Source: Pictodentalium vernedei
Lineage: Eukaryota; Mollusca; Scaphopoda; Dentaliida; Dentaliidae
Assembly (NCBI GenBank): GCA_031216915.1
Contig: CM062289.1
Coordinates: 20,438,520 to 20,502,519, forward strand
Length of the DNA stretch: 64,000 nucleotides
Direction: 5' to 3'
The notes beneath the pieces are model-generated. The model saw only the letters and a program-made list of their open reading frames with translations. It did not search any database and was not told the origin of the DNA. The translations under genes were made by a program, and so were the position numbers. Shown here in pieces: positions 40,736 to 51,270 of this stretch (positions are counted from its first letter, which is position 1; every line of letters starts with the position of its first letter).

Positions 40736-41094
40736 TGGTGTTATACAGTGGAGTGGTTTGAAGCCGAGTTTTTGAATAACGAGAAATTAATGACAGCAGT
40801 GAGAGAGAATTTTGTGGAGGAAGGGAAGAAAGAAGAGAGTTGTACAAGAAATTCAATGCAAATTTAAGATTCAGAGTCAAAAGCAGAGATTCATCAGAAA
40901 TAGTTGAGCTATCCAAACATTGCGGCTTCCTCAGTTTAGATGCCTGTTCAGATAGCTGAACTTGGAGAAGGGGAAAAAACATAGGATTTTGCAAAAAGAA
41001 TGAGAAACAATAACACTGTTAAAAAACAAATCTGAGAAAATTTTGTGGTGATTTGTGTTGGTTTAATAAATAATGAGGTTATAACTTGGTTAGT
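40736..41094. other. No gene assigned
   Basis: A purine-rich stretch (40745-40870) can be read as an acidic peptide on the plus strand, and the minus strand is open over 40716-40994, but I found no splice sites or domain. Confidence 0.35.
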
Positions 41095-41343
41095 TTAACC
41101 CTTTACCCAACGCAGACGATATCAAAATTTATTATTTTAAATATTATTTTTTTTAATTTTTCAAAAAATTTCAACAAAACCATATTATGTGACCCCTCGT
41201 TGGAACGAGCTCGTCGAGCTCGTTCCAACGAGAGGTCACATGATATGGTTTTGTTGAAATTTTTTGAAAAATAATATTTTTTCAACTGCTGAATTTGCAT
41301 ATTACGTGAGCGGATGCGGGCAATTCATTAGGTAAAGGGTTAA
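41095..41343. mobile_element. TTAA-type MITE family A, complete
   Basis: TTAACCCTTTACCCAACG to TTAGGTAAAGGGTTAA. The central hairpin pairs over almost its whole length. Confidence 0.85.
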
Positions 41344-41451
41344 TTTCAACCAAGATATCAGCCTTCAGTAGTTTTTACATCAGCCATCGCGGTCAGGGTA
41401 ATATGAACTTACCTCGACCTGATTACTTGGTCAACGTGAAAGTTATCAAGT

Positions 41452-42890
41452 AATGCCTAAAAAAGTTAGAAATTTATTTCTCAGGCCCTCCCACATGGTT
41501 CTTTTGGCTACCTCATACTTTTGTTTTAATGTCCACATTTGGCCTGAAAAAGTTAAATATCTGTTTCTCATGCCCTTCCACATGGTCATTTTGGCTGCCG
41601 CATACTCGATTTATTTTAGCAATGCAAACTTGAAAAGTTAAAAATTAAACGGTTTATGTCTGATATTTTACCCAAGTTAATAAAATTGATAAATTTGTCC
41701 CTTGAGTACAACAAGGCTTTGCAATGCTTAAGCATTGCAAAGACTTCTTGCACTCAAGAGATGAAATGCATCACCATCCATTCAGTTGTGTAGATTATGA
41801 GGCTTTAAGGGCCTCTATAAGTAATGAAATTTTGTTTAGTTTGAAAATTCTCACCTCTGATATTCCTTCAATTCAAATTAAATATACACAAAATGTACAT
41901 CAAAATGAAGGTTGGGACGTATAGAACACAAAACATGTGTAATCAACTCACAGAGTCGACTGTAGGCACCACTGGTTCCTTGAAGTCTGCTGCCTATTCC
42001 TACCAGAACTGATAATTTGATAATATTTCCTGAAAACAACTTGTGGCCAAATGTGCTTTACATATCCAAGAACAAAGCTAGGGGATCAAACTCCTTCAAA
42101 ACACTGCGACAGAGCTACATGGGGGTAAATTCCAAAGCCTTTGCTTTTGTTTACGTTTGAATATACTTTCGATTTCCGGTCGACGTCATCGGACGGAAAA
42201 AGCATGTAAAAACATCGCCGTCTAAAATCAAATAATGAAAAAGATCGCCTTCATACAGTATACTGTTATTAGATAGAGATTGCACAGTTGCCATATTCCA
42301 TGCAAGGTGTCATGATACCTGTTGAAATTTCTCTGAATTACGATTTTGTTTTTCGATTGAAATTCATGGTATCGAGTGATTTGCACATGTCTGTCGAGCA
42401 TGGAAACCATCCTCAATAAAAAATGCAGACAGTTTTGTCCTTTTCTAAAATGCAGTCGTATCACTGCACTCGAAAGTGTTTTGAATGCCTAGCTTTGTTA
42501 TTGAATATCTGAAGCACATTCGGCCACGAGTTGTTCTTGCAAAATATTATTTTATTATCAGTTCTGGTACGAATACGATAGCAGACTTCCAGGAACCAGT
42601 GATGCCTGCTGTCAACTCTATGAGTTGATTACATATGTGTGTCATGTTCTATGCATCCCAACCTTCATTTTGATGTATAATTTGTGTATATTTAATCTGA
42701 ATTTAAGAAATATGAGAGGTGAGAATTTCAAAATAAACAACACTTCATTACCTATATAGGCCCTTAAACATAAAACAAATCAAGAACATGAACTTTTGAT
42801 GGCAAAGAAATAATTACAAAAATAAAAAATAAAATAAGAAAATGCCCACCCACATGCAATTTTACAAAAAATGCCTTGAGAAATAACCCC
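41452..42890 (-). mobile_element. Family D element split by a foldback element
   Basis: Left part 41452-41803 (two AAAxTCTGTTTCTCAxGCCC blocks, hairpin around 41705-41760, TGTAGATTATGAGGC); right part 42772-42890 (ACATAAAACAAATCAAGAAC ... AAAATGCCCACCCACATGC). The foldback lies between. Confidence 0.65.
41804..42771. mobile_element. Foldback element with ~230-bp inverted repeats
   Basis: Left end TTTAAGGGCCTCTATAAGTA; right end is the inverse of TTTAAGGGCCTATATAGGTA. The inverted arms continue through TTTGAAAATTCTCACCTCT, ACATCAAAATGAAGGTTGGG, TGTAATCAACTCACAGAGT and GGTTCCTTGAAGTCTGCTG. About 420 bp of unrelated sequence lies between. No ORF. Confidence 0.75.
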
Positions 42891-43799
42891 TTAGTATGAC
42901 ATATATACGTGACTGTGTGCACATTGTGAGATACAATATTAGGAAAGTAGATTGAATAACTCATATTCCGTGAAAAAGGATGAGAAACTGAAATGAAGTT
43001 TCTGTAAGTGAACCTCAGGACACTACACATGGCTGATATATTAGGCTGCTTGCACATGTGCTTTTGGATAGAATTGAAGAGTTTTTGTCTGTGTGGAAAC
43101 ACCACTTCACGGATAACTGAGTTGTAATCCACTTGCTGCGTACTGTAATTTTGTAGCTGTTTACAGTAGGAGGGGAAGTAAACTTGATGTTTTTGAAGGA
43201 ATTTATTACATTTTCATCTTGTTTTCCTCAAAAGAAATTGTTTTCAATTGTGTGATATAATCTAACCATTTAATACCTCTCTAACTGTTTGTGTGAATTT
43301 ATCGCTCATGCATCAACTCTGTCTTTACATTATTATATGCTAGCCTGTGAATTACTGCAAATTATCTAAAATATATTTCTTGATATCCATCGACTTAGTG
43401 AAATAATGATGAATATCCCTCAGTAGCTTCCTAAATGATGTTATGCTTTGGCACATCACTTCACCTTCGATACTGTTACAAGAGATTCAGTGCGGGCTTT
43501 ACCAGCAGTACCAGAAGTTCATGCTATTCCAAGCCATTCTGATGATTCTATGACAGACAAACTAGATATATAATAATAATAAAATAATAAAGTAAAATAA
43601 TTAGATGTATAGAAGGTGACTCCGAGAGTCATATTGAGCCTTGAACTGGGTAAATTTTCAGAAAAACCTTGGGAAGTTTTTTTCTTTTGGATGAGTCGGC
43701 ACACTCAATTCCAAGTTCCTTGTTGTAAATTGACAATTAATTATGTTCTAAAAATTAATATTAATGAAAAATATGAGCATATTCTCATTTATAGTATTC
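42891..43799. other. No gene recognised
   Basis: AT-rich sequence with stops in all frames and no repeat partner noticed. Confidence 0.4.
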
Positions 43800-45376
43800 T
43801 ACTCAAAGTTTGCTGGGCACCAAATATTTGACACATCATTGTGAAATTTGCTTGTGACATGTATATATTTGCGATTTTTTTGGTGGATATGATTAAGGAA
43901 TGTAATGAGATGGTCCCCAGTGTTTACATTAGCTCTCTTGACAAGCAGACTATTCGTGACAGTCATGGAAAGCATGTTCCCCTTGATTTTCATGATGTTT
44001 TCGTGTACTGTCTACATGTACATGACATGTGTAGGGTGTTCATTCTTCATTTCAACACAAACCCTCCTGATTTAATGATTGAATATGGCAAATGCAAATG
44101 TAAGAAGACATTTGTCTGAAGCAAAAATGTGGCGGGCTGTAGGGATGGTGGAGCAAGGGGCTACCCATCGTCAGGTTGGTGAAGCCCTTGGTGTGCACCA
44201 TACGGTGATCACCAGAGACTGGGCAAGATTTCAGCAGTATGGCACACCAGTAAGATGGCATGGTGGTGGCAGAGGCAGGGCAATATCTGCAGCTGAAGAC
44301 CAGTTTTTGATCATTCAGGCCTGTAGGAACCGCTTTGTCACAGCAACCCAGCTTCGCAGTGACCTTCAGAATGCAACCGGGGTAAATGTTTCGACGCAGA
44401 CTATCCGGGCAAGGTTGCACGAATGTGGTCTCAGATCGAGAAGACCATGTATTCGCATTCCACTGTCACAGAACCACCGCCAGGCACGATATGAATGGGC
44501 CATGGACCACGTTGGATGGACCAGTGAAGATTGGCTACCTGCCCTTTTTACAGGTGAGCCAAGGTACTGCCTAGACCACACAGATAGGCATTCTAGGGTA
44601 TGACAAGGAGAGCGATACCATGCAACCAGCATTGCTGTGCATGGCCACTATGGTGGAGGTTCATTCATGGTCTGGGGCGGCATCAGCAGGGATGGACGTA
44701 CTGAGCTCTGTATCCTTGAACGTAGTACATTGACTACACAGCGGTATATTGATGGGATCCTGAATGTCCAAGTCAGATTGTATGCAGGTGCAGTGGGTGA
44801 TAGATTCAGTCTGATGGACGATTATGCCTGTCCTCATGTTGCCCATGCTGTCGGGGAGTACCGACAGAGGGAGGGGATTGAGCTTATGGACTGGCCCGCA
44901 AAATCCCCTGACCTCAATCCAATTGAACATGTTTGGGATGAGCTGCTGCTTGCAATTTCAGCTCACCCAGTCCAGCCAAGAAATGTCCCGGAGCTTGGTG
45001 CCATGCTGGTCCAAGAATGGTACAACATCCCACAAGGGACCACCAGGAACCTGATTGGGAGCATGAGAAGGCATTGTCAAGCTTTAATTAACAGTAATGG
45101 GTCTCATACTTGATATTGATCCCATACCAGTTAGCTCTGTCAACTTTTTGGCAAATTGAAAAATTTCCTCTTTTACCAATAATATCCATTTTCCATGGTT
45201 ATTGTGTTCAAAAAGTAAAAAATAATGTTAAACACAAATAAAATCTTAATTTCTGTACTTAAATCATTAAAGATATAATTAAATAAAAAATATATACACT
45301 TTTCATAACAATATTTCAACTAGAACGTAAAACAGGTAGTTGGATATACTTGGTGCTAAGCAAACTTTGAGAAGTA
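43800..45376 (+). mobile_element. Tc1-like DNA transposon, inactive
   Basis: Inverted termini CTCAAAGTTTGCTGGGCACC (43802) and the inverse of TCTCAAAGTTTGCTTAGCAC (ending about 45373), with TA nearby on both sides. About 1.6 kb, enclosing one transposase gene with a premature stop. Confidence 0.7.
44079..45113 (+). pseudogene. Tc1-like DDE transposase with nonsense codon and lost catalytic Asp
   Basis: About 344 codons, the normal length of Tc1 transposases. An N-terminal paired helix-turn-helix region (GATHRQVGEALGVHHTVITR, GGGRGRAIS linker, VSTQTIRARLHECGLRSRRP) binds the termini in this family. The catalytic part has GGGSFMVWGGISRDGR, FSLMDDYACPHVAH and WPAKSPDLNPIEHVWDEL with the final Glu. 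Two faults: an in-frame TGA at 44601-44603, and the first catalytic Asp replaced by Gly (LFTGEPRY where the family has T-D-E). The stop divides the gene into 44079-44603 and 44604-45113, both in the same frame. Not functional as read. Confidence 0.85.
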
Positions 45377-45594
45377 TATTATAATTTTTAAATTTTATCT
45401 GTCAGTTGAACAATTAGTTGGTTAAATTATTGAGGGAAAGTGGGACTATTTTTTGGGTTTGAGTGATTGGCTGGTACTGGCTTGAAAGAACGATCATCTG
45501 ATCTTTGTTATTGTTTTGAATAGTACATGTTTGCAATCGAATTGGGTTGATTATTGCGCAGTAAAATGCCACAAAGCATGTAATAAAAAGAAAA
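45377..45594. other. Spacer, no gene
   Basis: Short AT-rich interval with nothing recognised. Confidence 0.4.
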
Positions 45595-45735
45595 TCTACG
45601 CTATTTTAGTGAATCATCTCATTCGCGTGGACCTAAAAATATTTTTCACTCGTGCAAGAACTTTTGAAAAATAAAACTTTCAGGTGCACACTCCTGAGAT
45701 AATTCCCGATATTCATTAAAATAGCGAAGATATCC
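45595..45735. repeat. Palindromic repeat (family M)
   Basis: TCTACGCTATTTTAGTGAAT mirrored by ATTCATTAAAATAGCGAAGA, with ATCTCATTC/GAGATAAT inside. Confidence 0.6.
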
Positions 45736-45854
45736 TCTATGTACTGATACTATTACCTGACAAAATGGCCACAACTGGTGGCACTCTTCACAAAAATTAT
45801 GCTGCACACCTACTGCTCTTCAAGGGAAATTAAGACTCAGGCCTTTAAATTCAT

Positions 45855-46085
45855 TTTCCCCGTGGGAACCCCGGGAAGTAAGCAGCACTTGTTTACTGTG
45901 GTAAACCAGTTCCGCTTTACTAGTAAAATAGGACCCAGTCACCAATGCTTGGGGCGAAAGTCCTCTAAAATGGGCAACATGTTGATCAACGATTGACTAA
46001 ACTTGACTTCATCTCCATGTTGTGTCACGATTAGCCATGGTGCATAAATATGTGACGTTAACCACCAACAAACAAACAAACAAAC
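45855..46085 (+). mobile_element. SINE-type element, family S2
   Basis: CCCGTGGGAACCCCGGGAAG at the 5' side, then TTGTTTACTGTGGTAAACCA, AAATAGGACCCAGTCACCAA and GATTAGCCATGGTGCATAAA, with a (CAAA)n tail. The CCGTGGGAACC..GGGAAG head is not an obvious tRNA. Confidence 0.75.
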
Positions 46086-46143
46086 CATTAAAATTTTTAG
46101 TATTTTTAATATTTTCCCTCAAAAACCTTTTACTGAAGGGGAT

Positions 46144-46170
46144 GGGGGGGGGGGGGGGGGGGGGGGGGGG
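46144..46170 (+). repeat. Poly-G run (27 G)
   Basis: Uninterrupted G run; a G-rich (GGT/GGG) tract follows at 46257-46297. Confidence 0.85.
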
Positions 46171-46569
46171 CATATGCTATGTTTTCAGGCGAAGAAATTA
46201 AAATAAACCAAATAAAAAAAAATAGATTTGGATCTCAAGCATTTAATTTTTCAAGTCGGTGGTGGTGGTGGGGGGAGGGGTGGGGGGGGGGGGGGGAGAA
46301 GTGTTTACTTTTTTTTCTTTGTTATATTTATGCACCCTTTTCAAAAAATAAATACAATCCCCATAATATATGATATATTTTTTGTAGAACAGAGCAAACT
46401 GGATATTTACAAAACACATATAATAAATGGGCACTGTATTTTATTATAAGATAGATTATCGAAGAAAGATAGAAATCATATCCACCACTGTGAAGATATA
46501 AACATTTTCACATTCACGGTATTAATCAAAAATGTGGCTTTCAAAGCATCACTTCATTGTGAATACCAG

Positions 46570-47085
46570 TCAAATTATCACTGAAAATGATCAATTTTTT
46601 CTAGAAACGTATAATGAAAAGACAATCTAGTGTTTTTGAGTGGATACTGATCATTTCCAGCAATAATTCAACACATGTTCACCTTGAATTGATGCATGAA
46701 ACCCGCTAGTCCGAACATGGCTTGAAAGTCTGTAATATAACTTTTTGGTTTGGTATGTCCTTTCAAAGGATATACCAAACCAAAAACTTATATTACAGAT
46801 TTCCAGACCAGGTTTGGACGAGAAACCCACTAACTGCATCAGAATGCAAGTATCGATCAAATCACTTCCTTGTTTCAATGATTTAATGCGCTGTTTACTT
46901 TAATGCATCAATTCAAGGTTGAAACGAGTGGAATTATTAGATTCTTATAAAAAGCATATAATAAAATGAAAATCTATTATTATCTCACTTGTGACCGAGA
47001 TAAATGGTTATTTTAAACATTTGTATCAGTCACTCATGAGATCATTTTCGGTATCCACTCAAAAACACTCGATATCCTCTATGTA
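46570..47085. mobile_element. Nested-palindrome MITE (family L)
   Basis: Outer arms CTAGTGTTTTTGAGTGGATA and TATCCACTCAAAAACACTCG. Middle arms AACCTTGAATTGATG-type at 46680 and 46905. Inner perfect hairpin AATATAACTTTTTGGTTTGG at 46735-46797. Confidence 0.7.
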
Positions 47086-47300
47086 ATCATACTTTGTTGA
47101 AAACATGTGCAAAAAATATACAGCAATCAGTATATGGGATGTAAAATCTTGCAAGTCATACGAATTTTGGAAGATCCTCAAGTGAAAAGCCCTTGAATTT
47201 TGGCCCCTTCCTTGAATAGTGCTTGAAATTGTTTCTCAGCTTGAAAGGTACTTGATTTTCCATCACTCCCCTTGAAAAGTTTTTAAATTCAGTTTACCTA
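47086..47300. other. Spacer, no gene
   Basis: AT-rich, with 'cttgaaa' short repeats; nothing coding. Confidence 0.4.
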
Positions 47301-47556
47301 CAGTACATGGAGAGTGGATTGTAACTAAAACACCTGCAGAGTGGAGTATCACCCAAAGTATCACTTTCAGATTCTGTACATATAGACAAAAAACACAAGC
47401 AAAGTTTCAGCCAATGGCCCTCCGGGTTTAACCCGGAGGTCCATTGGCTGGAACTTTGCTTGTGATGATTATGCTTTGCAACAAATTTGCAGTTATTGCT
47501 CGGGTGGAATCTCCACTCTGTGGGTGATTTAATGATAATACACTCTCCATGTACTG
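47301..47556. mobile_element. Palindromic MITE family E, TA-flanked
   Basis: TA|CAGTACATGGAGAGTGGA on the left and the inverse on the right, core CAATGGxCCTCCGGGTTT mirrored. Length 256 bp, one less than the copy at 3683-3939. Confidence 0.8.
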
Positions 47557-48033
47557 TATAACCTCAGAGAAAATAAGTCTTGGGATAACATTCCTCACAT
47601 ACATGTGATGTCACAAAATTAGTCAGGAGTCTCATTTATTTGATCTCTGTATTGCCCGTAAGTGCAACAAGGCATCATCTGCAATGCTAAAGCATTACTG
47701 ATGGCTCCTTATTGAACTCAAGGAATAATATATATCTAGCTAGTTGGGTTTTCCAGAGATCAGGTCCATGCAACTGAAATTATTTGTGGTGTTATGGTGT
47801 TGTACGTCATAACAAATGTTTAACAGTCCTCCTGGTCAGAGTCCTTGAAAGGTGCTTTAATAGTGTTTAAATTTGATTTTCTGATATCAGTGGGAAGCCT
47901 GCACTCCAACCAAGCCACTAAAGATATTTAACAAGAGGTATCAGGTTAGAGGATGCCGTAGAAACAAAAAGCCTTTTTTTATGGCCTTAATTATTTACCA
48001 TTTTTTTTTGGTCTCATCCTGTTTTTTGTGTTT
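47557..48033. other. No gene; family-D remnant
   Basis: GTAAGTGCAACAAGGCATCA / CAATGCTAAAGCATTxCTGATGGC near 47650-47720 resembles the family-D hairpin. Confidence 0.4.
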
Positions 48034-48907
48034 GATAACTCTTTACCTAACAAATCAGATGCAACCACCTGTATCATTTACAAAAACAAATGAGTATTAT
48101 TTTTTTTTAAAATGTAAAGAAAACCATGTCAGGTGAGCGCACATTGGAATGAGCTAAATGAACAGTCACATGATATGTTTTTCTTTAAATATTTTGGAAA
48201 AATATTGTAAAACTTGACGAAAGCATGCTCCCACATGGCACATGGACAACAGGAGGTTGAAGAGCAAACAGTGAGATGTTACTTGTACATGTGCTGTGAC
48301 TGTAAGACACATATGGTGCCCCCACGATTTCTACCATGTACTTTAATTTACATATGTATTGTGGGAAGAGTTAGCTGGAAAAATCATGTACTCGATATTC
48401 GAAATTTCACAAAAATTTACTAAAAATTTCCTAAGTTCAACAACCTGTAATTTTGTCAAAAATTGAACAAAATCAAATTCCAGACAATATGCACAGCTTT
48501 GGTATTTGTATAAATACCTTGAACAATAAGGTAATTATAATACAAGGTATTTATAACCTGTGAGAGGAGATAGCCGGACAAACCTTGTACCATACAGATA
48601 CCATACAAGTGAAATTCTACAAAAAATTTATCAAGTTCAACAACCTGTAATTTTGTGAAATATTGAAGCAAATCAAAATCCTGACAATATGCACACCTCT
48701 GGTATATGTACAAACATCCTGTAAAATAAAAAAGTCCCAGCTTGAAGACTGTGAGAGAAGATAGCCGGACAAATAATGTGCTCCAGATGTGGACAGCGTA
48801 TGGATGGACGGATGGACAGGGGTAAAACAGTATGCCCTCCTACTTTTCGTTGCATAAAAAATAATTAAAATAAAGTTTGATGTTGTGTGCGTTGGTAAAG
48901 GTTTAAA
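48034..48907. mobile_element. TTAA-type MITE family A, degenerate, with a nested repeat
   Basis: Left part ATAACTCTTTACCTAACA through ACATTGGAATGAGCTAAATG (48034-48210). Right end AAATAAAGTTTGATGTTGTG then GTTGGTAAAGGTTTAA (about 48870-48905) is the family-A right end. The interval 48215-48865 is foreign. Confidence 0.6.
48215..48865 (-). mobile_element. Nested Helentron-like repeat with ~150-190-bp monomers
   Basis: On the minus strand it opens with GCAACGAAAAGTAGGAGGGC and CCTGTCCATCCGTCCATCC, as other leaders here do. 'ttcaacaacctgtaattttgt' recurs at about 48436 and 48638; 'gagatagccggacaaa' at about 48567 and 48758. Confidence 0.5.
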
Positions 48908-49163
48908 CAGTGAGAATGTATGTCACATTCTTTAACAGAACTATCTGAATGGCTCATCTGGGTAGTACAAGTGTAGTGAGTTGAGAGTACAAGAGGAATC
49001 CCATCCTCCCAGTCTGTTTGCTGGTCATTCTGGGCACTATACCTGTATCTTCTGGTATCAATGCCATGCATTTTTTAAAAACTCGTTTGCCAAAACCTAG
49101 CAATATATTTGCATTATTTTTGTTCATTATTTAAACCCTGTTGTCAACTTGACTCTTGGGATA
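48908..49163. other. Spacer, no gene
   Basis: No coding potential or repeat partner noticed. Confidence 0.4.
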
Positions 49164-49510
49164 CAGTGGAGCCCGCTTAATTGGATATCTCTTAATTGTA
49201 TATCCCTGTTAATTGAATATAATTTCCCAACACAAAACCATTTACCATATCTCCAGGACAAATTTGACTTATTAATCGAATATAGGTTAATTGAATAAAA
49301 AATTGTGTAACCTGTCGAGAAATTACCCCGACTCTCCCCAGTTTTCCTTTGTTTATAGACCTATTTGGCCTCAATACATCCAATACAGGCAATTTATCTA
49401 TTATATCTTGTAGAGGTTGGGGCGAGATATTTGAACCAGACCCTCGGCAAGCCTCAGGTCTGGTTCAAATATCTTGCCATCCCACCTCCAGACTAATCGT
49501 GGATCATAAT
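49164..49510. mobile_element. CAGT-end MITE (family K left end) with family N-type hairpin
   Basis: TA|CAGTGGAGCCCGCTTAATTG matches the inverse of the family-K right end. Instead of the family-K core it contains CGAGATATTTGAACCAGACC mirrored by GGTCTGGTTCAAATATCTTG, which resembles the hairpin at 50580-50690. Confidence 0.55.
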
Positions 49511-50063
49511 ATTCTCCCACCACTAAGGTATCAAGATATATATAAAGTTGTGTGGGACAGCTGGAAGAGATATGCCTGTCTCACCCCATCCACGTGACAG
49601 CTATCTCACCCCACCCATGTGACCAACCTATTTGCACATTTAATTGGCACCGTAACTATTTAATCATCGCAAATCACGTCTGCACATATATAAACAAACA
49701 AAATGGAAGGCTGTTTTGCTTCCGTAAATACAACTGACTTTATAGACGAAAATCGAAACCAGAAGACTCCAAAGAAAAACATCAGCACACCTCAAATTGC
49801 TCTATCAGTTTATCAGAGAGAAATATACATCTGATATCATTGCGCCCTATCAAACTGAAGTACAAGTCTGGAAATGACATGTGCGTGCATATCGATTTCA
49901 TTTGAGGTCACGTCAGTGCATTAACGCTCAACATGCTGTACTAGTCTGCGTGTTTTGAGGTATATACCACGCTTCTCGACAAGCTTTCCGAATATCTTAT
50001 TTGTTTTCTACTAGACTAAACGCACTAAGAAATATTTTTCCTGGAAAATATGGTATTTTCTTA
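49511..50063. other. No gene recognised
   Basis: AT-rich; 'cacgtgac/ccatgtgacc' short repeats at 49590-49625. Nothing coding. Confidence 0.4.
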
Positions 50064-50526
50064 TTAACTGGTAGAGTGCTAAATTATTTTTGTTCATCAA
50101 ATTTTGTTCACATGTCTTTGCCTATTGGCACTCTCCCATAAATTATAACTAGGCAAAGCCTTACACACTAAATTATTATTTATTTATTGTTGGTTAAGGT
50201 CACATACTTCTGCACAATGGCTAATCATGACCACAACATGGAGATAAAGTCGAGGTCAGTCAATTGTTTATACCCCATGTGCCTATTTTAGAGGACTCGC
50301 ACCCCAAGCATTAGCGACTGGGTCCTATTTTACCAGTGAAACAGAGCTTGTTTACCACAGTAAACAAGCATTGCTTCACTTCCCGGGTTCCCACGGGGGA
50401 ACACACTAAATAATTTCACTTCAAAGATAATATGAAGTAAATCCACAGAATATGAAAACTTTAAATCTTGGTGCCTGTACTTTTGAATGAAGCTCAAATG
50501 TGGACTTCCAGCACTCTACCAGTTAA
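50064..50526 (-). mobile_element. TTAA-flanked MITE family O, interrupted by an S2 SINE
   Basis: TTAACTGGTAGAGTGCT at the left and AGCACTCTACCAGTTAA at the right. An internal hairpin ACTCTCCCATAAATTATAAC matches 60534-60783. The SINE at about 50178-50401 is flanked by ACACTAAATTATT and ACACTAAATAATT, its target duplication. Confidence 0.8.
50178..50401 (-). mobile_element. SINE-type element, family S2, minus strand
   Basis: Reverse complement of the copy at 45855-46085: CCCCCGTGGGAACCCGGGAAG head at the right, tail (TTATTTATT) at the left. A target duplication of about 13 bp proves the ends. Confidence 0.8.
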
Positions 50527-50559
50527 TGGTGTCGCACCCCTAAAATGGTGGGAAAAAAT

Positions 50560-50712
50560 CATCCCTGATGGGTATCTGGGTGGGAGTGTAAATCTCGCTC
50601 TTGGGCAAGATATTTGAACCAGATACTAGGCAAGCATCGTGTCTGGCTCAAATGTCTTGCCCTAAGGGTGAGATTTCCCCATTCCACCCAGATACCTATC
50701 GAGGATAATAAT
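50560..50712. repeat. Hairpin (family N)
   Basis: GATGGGTATCTGGGTGGGAG and CTTGGGCAAGATATTTGAACC mirrored by GGCTCAAATGTCTTGCCCTA and CCACCCAGATACCTATC. Confidence 0.7.
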
Positions 50713-51100
50713 ATTATGCCCTCACAATTGATGCTGTCAGAGTGTTCAGAAAATCTCATCTTTCCTAACTGACAATTGATCCTGGGGTCATCAGATTTAG
50801 AGACCAGGACATTTTTATTGATAGCTGTCAAAAGAATTGCTGAGCGTCCTTCTAATAATGGTTTCTTATAGACGTGAAGGTGTGTAATAAACACAGAACG
50901 ACACGCGTGTGTGAATGGGTTAATCAATATGACATTTGTGCCATATCGATTAACACCTTCACACACGCATGTCGTTTTGTGTATTTATGCCCCTACAATT
51001 GATGCTGTCGGAGTGTTGAGAAAATCTCATCTTTCCTAACTAACGATTGATCCTGGGGTCATCAGATTTAGAGACCAGGACATTTCTTCATTCTGCCACC
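50713..51100. repeat. Direct repeat enclosing a compact family-R palindrome
   Basis: CAATTGATGCTGTCxGAGTG through ATCAGATTTAGAGACCAGGA occurs at about 50734-50812 and 50997-51082. Between them is GTAATAAACACAGAACGACA mirrored by TGTCGTTTTGTGTATTTAT (50887-50988). Confidence 0.65.
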
Positions 51101-51270
51101 ACTGACAAATACATAAAGAATAGTTTGTGTGTGAATGGAGCATCAAATTTTTGAAAGATGATAGTTTGTGAATATTCATATATTTTGTGTGCTGTTGAAC
51201 TTGGTGGTCATTGCTCTCCAGATATGGCTTTTCATATCACATTTGGGCAGTGAGATTCTGTGTGTCTTTT

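Noticed and set aside
40716-40994. 92-codon minus-strand frame after the 5S-like SINE fragment
   Set aside because: Leu/Ser-rich low-complexity peptide with no splice sites or domain; the plus strand is equally open over part of it.
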